NCBI RefSeq assembly: GCF_024679095.1
Contig: NC_066570.1
Span: forward strand, 10,368,804 to 10,432,803
Direction of reading: 5' to 3'
Source of the DNA: Eriocheir sinensis
Lineage: Eukaryota; Arthropoda; Malacostraca; Decapoda; Varunidae
Length of the DNA stretch: 64,000 nt
The first letter of the stretch is position 1; every line of letters starts with the position of its first letter. A model generated the notes under the pieces. The model worked only from the letters and a program-made list of their open reading frames with translations, was not told the origin of the DNA and made no database searches. A program made the translations under genes and the position numbers. Shown here piece after piece: positions 34,616-46,185 of this stretch.

Positions 34616-36800
34616 CTACATCACTATCTGGTCACAGTCACTACTACATGAGTCACTCTCACTGTATGAACTTCTGCTATCTGAATCACTGTCCACATTA
34701 CTGCTCTCTTCACTGACACTGTTGACCTCTGTGTTTGGTTCTGGCGGTTGTGGCATGGACAAGGGAAGTGGGGGCTCAGTCGACCTCACAGGTAGACACA
34801 GTCCTTTTACCAAATGCCATCCATGTCCTATCGGTGATGGGTGCCTTTGCAGCTGGTAATGCTTGAGCAAATATGCAAGATAATTTGCACGAAGCAGATG
34901 CTGATACAAACTGTCGGAGTCGGGCATGAGTCGCATTGTACTCTTCTTCTTCTGGGCCCTCCACTTTGCAGCTCTAGCTTCTGCTGGTGTCTTGCTTTTG
35001 GTGTTGCCATAGACGTAGCGAATGACGAACTGTTCCAAATCGCTGATCACATTCTGCGGTGCTGGAAGCTCTGCACCACATGAAGCAAGTAGCTTACGTG
35101 CCTCTTCAGATTTTACCAAGCGTCCTACAATCAGCAGTTTACTTGCCCCGAAGAACCCAGGTTGTGGTCACACCCACTAATGACATGTATTGGAATAATT
35201 GATTGCGACATGTCTTCGCTACACAAACGTTTGGCATCAATCAATTGATGTTTTCGTTTCAAGCACAAGACCCTGGCATCATATGAGCAACATATGCTGC
35301 TTGGACATAGTTGTCAGAGTCCTCTGTATCAAGTATGACTGCTGCTTTGTAGCCCTCTGACCGAAGCACACTATACATCGTGAACATGGCGGTGTCAGCT
35401 TCTGCTTGAAAACATAGGAGTTCAGGCAAATCCTTACCCGTAGTGAGATTCCGTGCATAGCTGCCAACCACACAGTAGACTATCTCTGTCCCTGTTCTTT
35501 CTGCCACTCTCTGGAATGCCCTTTGAAGAAATGCCTGTAGACGGATCTTGTTCGAAGGTTTACCTAGCAGAGTATGGAAATCCTTACTGGAGGGAAACTT
35601 ATCGTCTACCTTTATAAAGACATTCTTGATTGGCATCTGTTTCTGTCGACGCATCCGCTCACAGTCCTTAATGTTGTAGTCCTGGTCGTAGGAATCGTTT
35701 ACGCAAATGATCCTCTCTGCCTTTGGGTGTCTACTCAGGACGAAATCTACCATTTTCTGTCCATAGTCGCCCCAGGTAAATTGGGTCCCATCCCTCTTCT
35801 CCCTGTCCTCAGCGCTTGGCACCGCAAGTCGCCAAATGAGCCCCATGTCAATTATGCTTGTATACACCTCAGGTTCTGGGGTCACCTCCATTGCCAATTT
35901 CCGCAAAAGTTTACTTTTCTGAGACTTCCGGAACGTTCCATTCGCATTAAAGATAGAAAGACTCTCAGGCGTGACACGATGTTGCATGACATCTTCAAGT
36001 TTGAGTGTCCCACTACCATCAACTAATCCAACAACAGACGCCAGTGCATCCCGCTCCATTTCTTCTGCCTTTCCCCTTAGGTTCTCACTAGCTACTCCTC
36101 CTTCCAGTTCCTGACTGGAAAAGTTCTTTCGCTTGCTCCGTGGAACTCTGTCATTCAACGTCTTGCTTTTGGAGTACACCCTTTCATCCATGAACTCCTT
36201 AACTTTACTTCTACCATCCTCCTTGGCTGATGTCAGATCAACGGTAAGCGATTCGGAAGCTGGTATTCCTGCCTGAAGGGACCGCAGTGTCTGATTAGTA
36301 TGGTCAAACGGATCACATTCAAATTCTCTGAGACATGAACTGATATCCTGCACAGCCAGTTCATCCTTCCTTACTTTACTTGGTGCGCAATCAGCATGAT
36401 CTCCTTTCCTATGTCTCTTGCGATTAGCATGATGATGGACAGCTCTTCTCACTCGATTGATGTTGTTCACGTTCCGAGTATTTGACAGCAGTTGCTTCTC
36501 GTTGTTGAGAATGGCTAACCAACCGGATTTCAGTTTTGAACCCTTATTCATCGTTGACTCAATCCATATGTCCAAAGCAACGCAAGAATATGGATTTCCA
36601 GTCATTGACTGCGCGAACATCCCATCTTCCATGAATGCTGCCTGTTCTGCAGAAAGGGTTTCAAGGACTGCGATGAAATCTGGAAGGTGACAAAGAAAAT
36701 TGTATAGCGGTGGCCATATTTGGTGGCCATATTGGATTTCTCTGCTATGGAATTGTTTTACAAGTGAACTGATGGCAGGATTGGAATCCTTGACCCCCAA
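34616..36800 (-). pseudogene. PIN/FEN-nuclease-like protein of the long-TIR element
   Basis: A 513-codon frame (36800-35259) and a second (35119-34616) are one protein split by two frameshifts between about 35270 and 35165. The first 36 codons lie within the right inverted repeat, so a later Met may be the true start. Residues about 75-160 (WIESTMNKGSKLKSGW, then a His/Arg-rich linker) are uncharacterised. From about 315 a nuclease-like domain starts IDMGLIWRLA; then EADTAMF (near 471), LDTEDSDNY (near 495) and, after the frameshift, SGCDHN and GFFGASK. That acidic order (E-x-D, D-x-x-D-x-D, G-C-D) resembles PIN/FEN/XPG nucleases. The C-terminus is Ser/Asp/Glu-rich. Function in transposition is unknown. 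Confidence 0.6.
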
Positions 36801-37025
36801 AACCTATGTCTAGACACCAAAATTATCCTCCTAGCTGAATTAGTTACTGAGATATAGGGGGTGGCAGTAATTTTGGCGCCCCTTTTTGGATTTTGGGCTA
36901 TAAAAAAGTTAGCCGTCATTTTGGGGAGGTACATAGGAGCTAAATTTCCTTCAAATTGGTCTAGTATGCCAAATCCACTGAGAAAAAAAGGTACGGAGAG
37001 GTTGGTCACGGAACCCCCCAAAATG
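36691..37025 (-). repeat. Right 335-bp terminal inverted repeat
   Basis: Partner of 34121-34455. It overlaps the 5' end of the large frame, so it probably holds the promoter of that gene. Confidence 0.9.
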
Positions 37026-37171
37026 AGATGAAATATGGGTATCTAATCGGTGACTGGCGCGCGAGGATGAGTTGCGTTGTGATGCACCAGTCTGGACGCT
37101 AGTGTATTGTTTTCAACACCACTACTGCATCACATGGCTGCTACATGATGCATAGTGTGGACGGGGCTTAA

Positions 37172-37480
37172 GGAACTCCGTGACTGACAATTTACACAGA
37201 ACCATCCCCTACCCCGACGCTGCCCTCACGCGAATTAACGCCGACAACGACTTCCTGACTCTAGAAATTTCCGACGACCATATCAAAGATCCGCCTTCGG
37301 CAGATCTTTAACGCCAGCCTATCCTCGGGCTACTTCCCTGAAACTCACTCCTAAGGCAGGGATGAGCTCGCACTATCCAAAAAACTTTCGACCGATATCC
37401 CTCCTAGAAGTGCCGGGTAAAATCTTCGAAAAAATCATAAACCAGAGACTCAGAACCTCTCTCGAGAATAACAATAAACA
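37172..37480 (+). pseudogene. Non-LTR RT N-terminus, copy 1
   Basis: After the TAA target site the non-LTR copy continues. NFRPISLLEVPGKIFEKII (about 37384-37440) is RT block 2. The copy breaks off near 37480, where ORF1 sequence of copy 2 begins. Part of the linker before RT is missing. Confidence 0.6.
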
Positions 37481-37916
37481 TCACCCCCTACAATCCAATC
37501 CAAAGCTGACGGTGGACAATGTCACCAAAGAGCCAAAGAGCTACACGACCTATTCACCGCCAACGACCACCCACCAATCATCATCCCAAACCCCCCAGAC
37601 TCGAGTAAAATCATCCGGCAGACAGTTGCTCCTCCTGCTGTCACAACCCGAAATGACAACATTTTGCCATCCTCTCATGACAACGACGACTCTTCCTCCT
37701 CTAAGTAAGAGGAAGCCCAGGACACCGGCAGCGAAATGGAGATGGACACCGAATCTACCCAGAAGACAAACACCGCGACCAGCAGCAACAGGGCCCGACC
37801 AAAATCAGCACACCCAGTCACTCGCTCGGCCTCTCACGACGCCGGCAACAAACCCCAGCCATCCCCCCCGACACTCCCTCCCCCCCTTAGCGACCCAAAG
37901 AAAAAGAAGCAGTAAC
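37481..37916 (+). pseudogene. Non-LTR ORF1 C-terminus, copy 2
   Basis: In shifted frames the sequence parallels the end of ORF1 in copy 1 (a TVDNVTK start, then IIIPNPPDS, then a Ser/Thr-rich tail ending KKKKQ-stop at 37916). The knuckles are absent, so copy 2 is 5'-truncated. Confidence 0.55.
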
Positions 37917-37917
37917 T

Positions 37918-40853
37918 CATGACGGATCAGATAAAAGTGTTACAACACAACGTCCTTGACCTCACAAACACCTATAAATCAATTGACCCCGATATAATAC
38001 TATTTAACAGCCATGGCATATGAAATGACGAGCCACTGAAGATACATGGCTACGTAATCCACCAGAGAAATGCATCAAACACCCCAACAGACGGCACAGC
38101 CATAGCAGTGAAACTCGGCCTCAAACACAGAATCTTAGATGATTTTTTCTCTGACATTCTGGCCGCGGAAGTTCAGACCGCGACCGGAAAAATTATTATT
38201 GCAACCCTCTATCAACCGCCGGCGAGAGATTACATCCCCGTCCCTGACTTCATATCACTCTTCCGACGACACATACCAGTCTACATGTTGACTGACCTCA
38301 ACGCCAATCATCCAATATTGGGCTACAGGACCACCAACGTCAAGGGCCGTCAACTCCTTCACAACCAACAATAGGACACTTCAACACGTTGGTCCACAGT
38401 TCCCAACCTTTGTCTCACACAACGCCGCCTCCACCCCCGACATTATTATGACTAACTACAGAACCTATCACAAAACCCACATTGCCCAAGGCCCAATAAC
38501 CACCAGCGATCATTTCCCCATCATTTTTACCATTTCTGCACAACCCATCCTCATCCCATGTCCTCCTAGACCAAACTTCCGGCGCGCAGACTGGGCCGGC
38601 CTCAAAGCCGACTTAGACACCAAATTCCACAACCCCGAAGCAGTTATTGACGCCACCACGGCGGCTATTGATGAACACATCAACCACTGGTACACAACAA
38701 TACACTCCTCCATGACAACACACATTCCCACAACACGATTCAAAACAACACCTTGCACAAACTTCAGCCATCACACCAACACTCTCAAAATCCAATTCAC
38801 AGCTATAAACAGAGAAGCTTCGGCACATGGATGGACCCCTGACCTATACAGACTGTACAGACATATCCAGAATCAACTCCAAAACTCACTCACGGCGAAC
38901 AGCAAGATAAATTGGGCGAACCTAGTCACAGAGACAGCCTCTCTGCACAACGATCCCGCTGCCTTCTGGAGGAAAATTAAAAACTTAATGGGTAATGACC
39001 TTATCCAATCGTCTTACTTAAAGAAACCAGACGGAGAGAAAGTCCTCACTCAGGGCGAGAAAGAGGCTGCCTTTCGAGAAATATGGGAGGACGTATTCTC
39101 GGGAGAAGATGAAGGGGAAGGCGATCCCACCAACAACGAGCGGATTGAAGAATACGTGCGAGATAACATCAACAGGACGCGGCCCGAAGAACATCCTCCT
39201 CACCCAGAAAATGACACATATCTAGATCGCGACGCCACAGACGAAGACATTAAAAACATAATTAAATCCTGCAAAAACACCAGCCCGGGAAGCAGTGGCA
39301 TTAACAAAATGATTATGAAACACCTCCCCCAACAGTGCCATCACCAAACTAAGAACGACATTAAACACAACATTCAAAATAGGATACTTCCCCCACAAAT
39401 TCAAGGAAGCCACTCTTACACTAATCCCTAAGTCAGGAACCTTTCCAAATCAAGTGGCAAGTTACAGGCCTATTTCACCATTAGAAGTCCCGGGAAAAAT
39501 ATTTGAAAAGCTATTTAACCACAGACTTCGCTCACATCTGGAGAACAACACTACACTCAGAGGAACTGAATACGCTCTCGCTCTTACAACAGAAACAATT
39601 GCCCAACACAAAGCTGATAAAGGGCAGTGCCACATTGTCATGAGGGATATCACAAAAGCCTTCGACAAAGGCTGGCACCTAGGTTTAAAGTACAAAATCC
39701 TTCAAATCGACCTCCCTGTCGCTCTGGAAAGACTAATATGTAACTTTTTAGACGACAGAAGGGCGAGAATGAGTTGGAAATCACCTAGGCGACAGCTTTG
39801 CCTTGCGCTGTTGGGTCCCTCAGGGCAGTGTGCTATCCCCAACACTTTTCTCAATATACACAAGAGACATACCACCCCCTATCGTCGGTACGAACGCCAC
39901 GTACGCCGACGACATCACACATATACTTGGATATCAAGGCCCATCAGTTAATATGGCACAGAGAGCTGTAATACGTGGAGTCGAAGCAGTCAATACATAT
40001 GAAAAGCAATGGAAAATTCAGACAAATCAGTCAAAATTCACTATCCTCCGCCTCGGCTCCAGAAAATTCGAGGAACTCGTCACCACAGCGGGCTGACACC
40101 GCACCGCTGACAGAGGCAAAATACTGGGCCTGACAATATCCAGAAGGGGGCTATGCGACCACGTCTCCCAGCGAAGACATATTGCTGCCAACACCCTTAA
40201 GAAACTATACCGATTTGCAGACATGCCTATAAAGATCAAGACACACGTTGTGAAAACCCTTGTACTTCCCGGTGAAGACCCTTGAACTTCCCGGTGAAGA
40301 CCCTTGTACTTCCCGGTGAAGACCCTTGTACTTCCCGGTGAAGACCCTTGTACTTCCCGGTGAAGACCCTTGTACTTCCCGGTGAAAACCCGTGTACTTC
40401 CCGTCCTTGACTACCCACCAGTACCAACCCATGCACTGAGTAAGACACAGCTCAGCAAACTCCAAGTAATACAAAACAAAGCACTAAGATTTGCAACGAA
40501 TCAGCGATACCCATACACTCTCACTACAGAAGACATACATCAATGCACGAAAACTCTACCACTCAACATCAGGCTTTACCTGAAGGCAGAAAAGATATGG
40601 GAAAGACTCTTAACTCTAGACATCCCTGTGGTATATGCGATACTGCAAAATCACCAGGACAACAGGAATTACCACGCTGCGTTCCCCAGCAGCTTAAAAC
40701 ACCTTCAAACTTTACCAACCCCATTATACCACTAAGCAGCCTTATGCAAAAACTAGCTAGCTTTCCAAAGCTTAAAAACAACATTCAACACCAGATAAGT
40801 CACTACCACAAACTCCTGTTTTATCAGGTAACACTTAAACACATTTTTTGTTA
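37918..40853 (+). pseudogene. Non-LTR ORF2 (endonuclease, RT), copy 2
   Basis: ORF2 starts at ATG 37918 (MTDQIKVLQHNV), two bases after the ORF1 stop. The endonuclease shows LYQPPARDYIP, LTDLNANHPILGY and TSDHFPII (about 38500). A linker follows to 39430. RT shows SYRPISPLEVPGKIFEK, IVMRDITKAFD (catalytic Asp), WVPQGSVLSPTLF and ATYADDI (the YxDD box, about 39898). The thumb and C-terminus end near 40735. There are stops or shifts at about 38022, 38372, 39431, 39830 and 40096. A 22-bp minisatellite splits the thumb at 40254-40405. Confidence 0.72.
40254..40405. repeat. 22-bp minisatellite inside RT thumb
   Basis: About seven copies of CCGGTGAAGACCCTTGTACT-type units. The unit size is not a multiple of three, so the coding frame changes with copy number. 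Reading continues after the array in a frame related to the one before it. Confidence 0.9.
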
Positions 40854-41062
40854 AATCCAAATAAATTGAAACAACTACTACAAACACACATCTCAACACT
40901 CTAAACATCTAAAACATCCAACATCCTAATACCTCCAAAACCTCATGCAACGGTGGTCGTCCACTAAGCTATCTACTTCTCCTGTCTTTATCTTACCCCC
41001 TTTTTTTTATCTTCCTCTAACTTCTTCTCTTCACCCTCTCCTAAAAAAAAAAAAAAAAATAG

Positions 41063-41632
41063 CTCTCGTTTTCCCCGTCGTCCACGTTCGAGGTAAAAGG
41101 GGGGGCCGGCTTCTCTCTCCCCTTTGTTTCCCTGCAGCGCCTTCTGCAGTTTTCACGCCCGCAGGTGTGTGTCCTTTCTTTACGGGAGAGAGAGTCGTTA
41201 GTGTTTTAAGGTAAGGTTTTATTTTGTGTGTGTGTTTTCTGTGCCATCTTTTTAGTGTTTTCGTGTTAACACGTTTCTGCCTTGTGTTACGTGCTGCCTC
41301 CCAGCCCACGTGTGTTCAGTACAGTTTGTGCTTTTGTGCTTTGTGTTTTATCCGTTCCATGTTTTTAAAGGAGTACGAGGCTTTGGCAATCTTGGGTTTT
41401 TCTTTTCTTTTGTAATTAGTGAAAATATTAACTTTTGTAAATATAGTTTTTTGTATTCATTTGCGTTTTCGTTGACCATTTCCTTTGTTTTAAATTATCC
41501 GTTTCATTTTGTTGTTCGGTTAAGGGGAAAAGAACCTGGTGTTTGAGGTCAAACCAACCCAGTTTTGTTTTTGACTTTTTTGGGGGTAACTTTTCCCAAG
41601 ACCCCTTGACCACACCAGTGGCGACACTGGTG
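41063..41632 (+). repeat. 3' LTR of outer element, second part
   Basis: Nearly identical to 20926-21493, from CTCTCGTTTTCCCC to GACACTGGTG. The last 8 bp (ACGTAACA in the 5' LTR) are replaced by TTCCCAAA, then (AT)n starts, so the right end is either truncated or diverged. Confidence 0.75.
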
Positions 41633-41636
41633 TTCC

Positions 41637-42609
<973 letters not shown>

Positions 42610-42989
42610 ATCAATATATATTTCCAGCCGTAATTGACCTCTCTTTCGGTCACTGTTTACTTTTTTTCAGGAGCTGCGATTAGCGGGCTTTTGTTCAACA
42701 TTTTTGTTGTTGTTGTTGTCGCCCTTGAGCTGCTTCCTTTCCTGTAAAAAAAATAACGACTGTTGGGGATAGAGTATCAAATGCGGATGGGTACTGAGCT
42801 CGTTAGAACGAGTATTTATTCCACGAGAGAGAACCCAAGCGAAAATTTCAGTCTGGGTGGTTTGCAGATGACGGCTGCTGATCCTCCAATAGACGAAAGT
42901 TCATGCTCTCTAGCGGGGGGGCTGTGAAATTGTTTTTGTGGTAAGCCAGATGGAATATGTAATATCAGTATGGAAATGCTGAAGTAGTG

Positions 42990-44350
42990 GGTAAGGTCAT
43001 AAGCCATGGGTTACCCGCGATGCTGTCTGCCGTGTGGCACTCCGGTGCCGTTTCCAATGACTGGAAAATAAGTCCGGTGTTCCCAATATGGAAAAGGAAA
43101 GGGAGCCGACACGACTGTAATAATTACGTGATATTTCATTTCTCAGTGTGCTGGACAATGTGCTCGCTAATATGCTGCTAATGCAAATTCGATCATATCT
43201 GCTGAAGTTTCAGAAACCTGAGCAATCCGGGTTCAAACGCGGTAAGTCAGCGCAATCTAGCACTTTGTATCCTTGTGGAAGGCCGACGTGGGTTTTGACA
43301 GGGACTACCCGCAGGCTTTGTCGATCTCAAGAAGGCATTGGATCAGTTGATCCTGAGACACTGGTACATTATGGAGATCTGTGGGATTCCTGCAAGGATT
43401 ATTGATTATTGAGTGGTGTTAAGTGTGGGGGGAGCGTTCCCGGCTTCTTCCCTGTTAATTCAGTAGTGAGACAGGGATGGGTCCCTGCTCCATGACTTTT
43501 CAACACTTGCATTGAATGATTATTAGGTAAAACTGCTAATCAAAGTCATTCCGGAGCATGCGTTGGCGACATCAAGGCCACTGACGTTTTTTGCTGATGA
43601 TGCTGTAATTATCCCGAAATCGCTGGATGTCCTTGTGATGGTTCTCGAAGTACTTCATAAAGAGGAGAAATCTTTGGGACTGAAGACCTCTTTGGCCAAA
43701 ACTAAGGCCTAGTCATTTGGATGCTTGATATGTGACACATTTCAGTCTCTTCATGCATGTGTAGAGGATATAGAGGTCCCAAAAAGTTTCACATATCTTT
43801 CTAGAGTAGTGCATAACTGTGGTTACTCGACCGATTGACCTGGGCCACGGTGTTATGGACTTGCTCAGCAAAAGTTGTCAATACATATGCAGGCGGACAT
43901 ATTCGAATATTTTAAGTCGCTTGTGCTCAAAGATTCTTTGTCGCTTGTGCTCCTTGTATTGTATCACTGTGAGGCATGGCCACTGAAAAGTGCCATCGAA
44001 GGATCATCAGGTATCGAAGGTATGAGTTCGCGTCGAACCAGCGACTACTTGATGAAACTGTATCGTGACCAGCTTACTCCGTGAATGTCAACGCTTAGTA
44101 TATAGGAACGTGGCACGCATCCCAGCCGTCGATCATAGGGTTGCTTCTTTTAGAGACAACCCTGAGCGGAGGAGACCAAGGCAACGCCCACGAATCTCAT
44201 GATAGGACAAATTGATATATCATGCCAGGAAAGATTTAGTTTGCATAAGGTAGTTGCGTGGTGACTTGCTAGGGGTGGCCGTCGGAAATGGAGGCGGCGA
44301 GTGAAAGAACCGACCCGCCCCCTTAGTTGCGTAAGCGTATTGCAGATTGT
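42990..44350 (+). pseudogene. RTE-like retrotransposon RT and C-terminus, heavily decayed
   Basis: Reading across frames: WKISPVFPIWKRKGS (RT block 1-2), FQKPEQSGFKRGKSA, VDLKKALD (catalytic Asp position, about 43320), FFADDAVII (the YxDD box, about 43590), LGLKTSLAKTKA, YHCEAWPLKS and the C-terminal EPTRP near 44320. Stops occur every 50-100 codons. Related fragments are at 15405-15715 (minus), 49440-49965 and 55456-55910. Confidence 0.62.
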
Positions 44351-44569
44351 TAGTGTTGAGACTCTTGGTATACTTTATATGCTGTATCCTATGTAGTATG
44401 TTTGTTTTCTTTCTTTTCCTTTAGTTTTACGAGTAACACATTTTTTTAAGGAAACATTTTTTTTAAAGCAAGGGAGACAGCTCAAGGACAACAAAACGAA
44501 AAAATCAACAATAAAGCCCGCTAGGCGCTCAGCAGTCATTAAGATTTATAATGCTTTTTACTTCCAAAG

Positions 44570-44838
44570 CAATTTGTTATGGCTTTATCTAAAGACAAAC
44601 TTCTTTCACAGAGGACATACTGGATATGGGTGATGACTGATCAGGAAGGCAACTCCAGTATCATCAACTCAACAGATTCTCACAAAATCCATGAATCATT
44701 TACTGATGTACTAAAACGTTTGTCTGGTGCTCTTGAGGAGGGAATAAAAGGCGTCCTGCTGAGCAGCTATGATCGGAGAAGAGGAGGTTATGAGGAAATG
44801 AGTGATTCAGTTAATCTTGCACAGGAAACTCAAACATC
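44570..44838 (+). other. Candidate 269-nt host exon, product not recognised
   Basis: A pyrimidine-rich acceptor (CTTTTTACTTCCAAAG) ends at 44569, and a strong donor GTAAGT starts at 44839. Between them the frame is open for 89 codons (QFVMALSKDKLLSQRTYWIW at the start, ending AQETQTS), with ordinary non-repetitive composition: no zinc motif, membrane segment or RT signature. Start phase 0 and end phase 2 are compatible with the phase-0 end of the candidate exon at 19193-19231. It may be a real exon; I cannot name the gene. Confidence 0.4.
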
Positions 44839-44959
44839 GTAAGTACTAGATTAAATAGTGTCATGTGTAAAATATAAACTACTTACAACTTTAAAGGACC
44901 ATAGGAGGCACTCCAGGTTAGTAAGCCTTCTGATGATTGAGGCCAGTGATGGCATATAA

Positions 44960-45345
44960 AACAACGCTCTTAAAAAATAATAACAGGCATAGTGGAGTCA
45001 GAGGGTAGATGAGTTGTCCAGAGTAGAGTTTTACAAAAAATGTCTGAGCAAAGATTTATGTCATAGAGATTTAAGTGACAACCGTGCTGCCATCAGGGCT
45101 AAGAAGAGATGGTAAAAATGAAGTAATTTTGTTGGAGGTATTTTTACCTAGGTGCCAGAAGTCTCTGGCAGAATGAGAGAAAGCAAGGTTGTGGCAGTTT
45201 ATATTGATGAAAGAATTTTTGGTGATTCGGAAATTAGATTTGGCACGATTCCGGGCAGAAATGTAAAGATCATGAATAGCAGAAGTACGTAGGCTCAGGA
45301 ACGTTTGTGAGCTGCCTCTCTATCTTATATAGCACGAGAACAAGC
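44960..45345 (-). pseudogene. Jockey-like ORF2 linker fragment
   Basis: On the minus strand SARNRAKSNFRITKNSFIN, ARDFWHLGKNTSNK and SLLSPDGSTVV match the region between endonuclease and RT in jockey-like elements. It probably comes from the same family as 15960-16545. It is short and lacks both catalytic domains. Confidence 0.5.
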
Positions 45346-45379
45346 GTGTGATTCCATTCCAGAGAGTCACCTCAGTAAT

Positions 45380-46185
45380 GCGCTTTGCACACACATAGGG
45401 GTCTCTCTCCCGAAGCACCTTGTCGTGGTGACGGGGCTTGAAGTGGGGTCGGTGGCACCACCTACCCCTGTCTGCCTCGGTGGGGTTCGGTGTCCTTCGA
45501 CCTCGTGGACTAAGACTGATAGGGGAGACCTACCAGTGAAGTCGTATGCGCTCGCGCTTTACCACCTAGGGCAGGACTAGTGCCTCCCCACGTGTTTTCC
45601 ATGTGTGGTGGCGTCCCGTATACTCCCTGCGTCCTCCCATCTGGGAATTGAGTACACCGCGGGGCGGGGTTGAGTCACCCTTTGCAGGCAGCACGCTTCT
45701 TTGGTGGGGGCTCCTGCAGCTCCTTTGCTTCTGGATGCCGCATCAGAGTGGCGACCAGTTTTGGGGGGTAAGGGAAGGAAGTCGCTGGTAGCTGGATCAG
45801 GACGGCGAGCTGTCGGTCTCCCCAGCCCTGCGGTCACCGGACTGGGAAAATAACCCTTCAGTATAGGGTCCTATAATATAGTCAGCAAAACAAAAGTTTT
45901 GTAGGTCTCTCAACCGGGGAGTCCGGAAACCAAAAAAATAATAAAATTCAACATCATTCAATGGAACTGCCGTGGCTTTCGCTCTTATTTTGAGGAGTTA
46001 CAGGTTCTTATATATCTCTTTTCACCATTATGCATATGTATCCAAAAGACCATGGTTGGTGATTATACCCCTTCTGGGCCTCTGGGTTACCAGGCTTTCT
46101 ATTCTGATCCTATTCCTGCCCAAGGACATCATGGTGGTAGTGCAGACTCGCGGACTTGGTAGCATTGCTTGGGACCTTGGGTGAT
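45380..46185 (+). mobile_element. 5' end of an I-type element: 5' UTR and endonuclease start
   Basis: 45390-45940 is a GC-rich leader (CTCTCTCCCGAAGCACCTTG). From about 45950, KFNIIQWNCRGFRSYFEEL opens the endonuclease of an I-type ORF2, with WNCRG as the first conserved block. It degenerates and stops near 46185. It supplies the 5' part missing from the copy at 11890-15395, but it is a separate, truncated copy. Confidence 0.55.

Larger units (their letters stand above)
34121..37025 (-). mobile_element. Novel-looking 2.9 kb element with 335-bp inverted repeats
   Basis: Terminal inverted repeats at 34121-34455 and 36691-37025 are near-identical and start CATTTTGGGGGGTTCCGTGA. The interior encodes on the minus strand one large protein with a PIN/FEN-like nuclease end and no recognisable DDE transposase. 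No clear target duplication could be seen: flanks AGTAGAGT and AGATGAAA. It is wholly inside the TAA-flanked element. The long repeats, single gene and unclear duplication do not match any superfamily I recognise. Confidence 0.7.
33249..37171. mobile_element. PIF/Harbinger-type TIR element, host of an inner element
   Basis: Ends AGGCCCGTCCACACTATGCA (33252) and, inverted, the same with one mismatch (37149-37168). A 3-bp duplication TAA flanks it (33249-33251 and 37169-37171), and removing the element rejoins non-LTR sequence. The 3-bp TAA duplication fits PIF/Harbinger. Excluding the inner 34121-37025 element, only about 1 kb is its own, with no transposase, so it is MITE-like. It contains (AG)n at 34052-34086. 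Confidence 0.7.
30798..41060 (+). mobile_element. Jockey/LOA-like non-LTR block inside 3' LTR (two partial copies)
   Basis: A retrotransposon with zinc-knuckle ORF1, endonuclease and RT. Copy 1 (30798-33248 plus 37172-37480) starts inside ORF1 and stops inside RT. Copy 2 starts inside ORF1 at about 37480 and reaches a poly(A) run at 41043-41059. LTR sequence resumes at 41063. CTCTCG occurs at both LTR junctions (30789-30794 and 41063-41068) and could be a target duplication. The join of two partial copies suggests unequal recombination between tandem copies or template switching. Confidence 0.65.
19845..41632 (+). mobile_element. Outer Ty3/gypsy-type LTR element hosting nested insertions
   Basis: The 5' LTR starts TGTTACGG at 19845. 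A second TGTTACGG at 30463, preceded by a purine-rich tract (GGTCGGGGGGAC), starts the 3' LTR, which is interrupted at 30797 and resumes at 41063-41632. Between them lie a SCAN-like gag, a retropepsin remnant and no RT or integrase. Insertions are an inner gypsy at 22050-27680 and a non-LTR block at 30798-41060. It appears to be a non-autonomous element after internal loss of pol. Target duplications cannot be resolved because both ends abut AT repeats. Confidence 0.7.

Noticed and set aside
40254..40405. CRISPR-like direct repeats
   Set aside because: Units are contiguous with no unique spacers, lie inside an RT gene, and the genome is eukaryotic. The same holds for 60860-61135.
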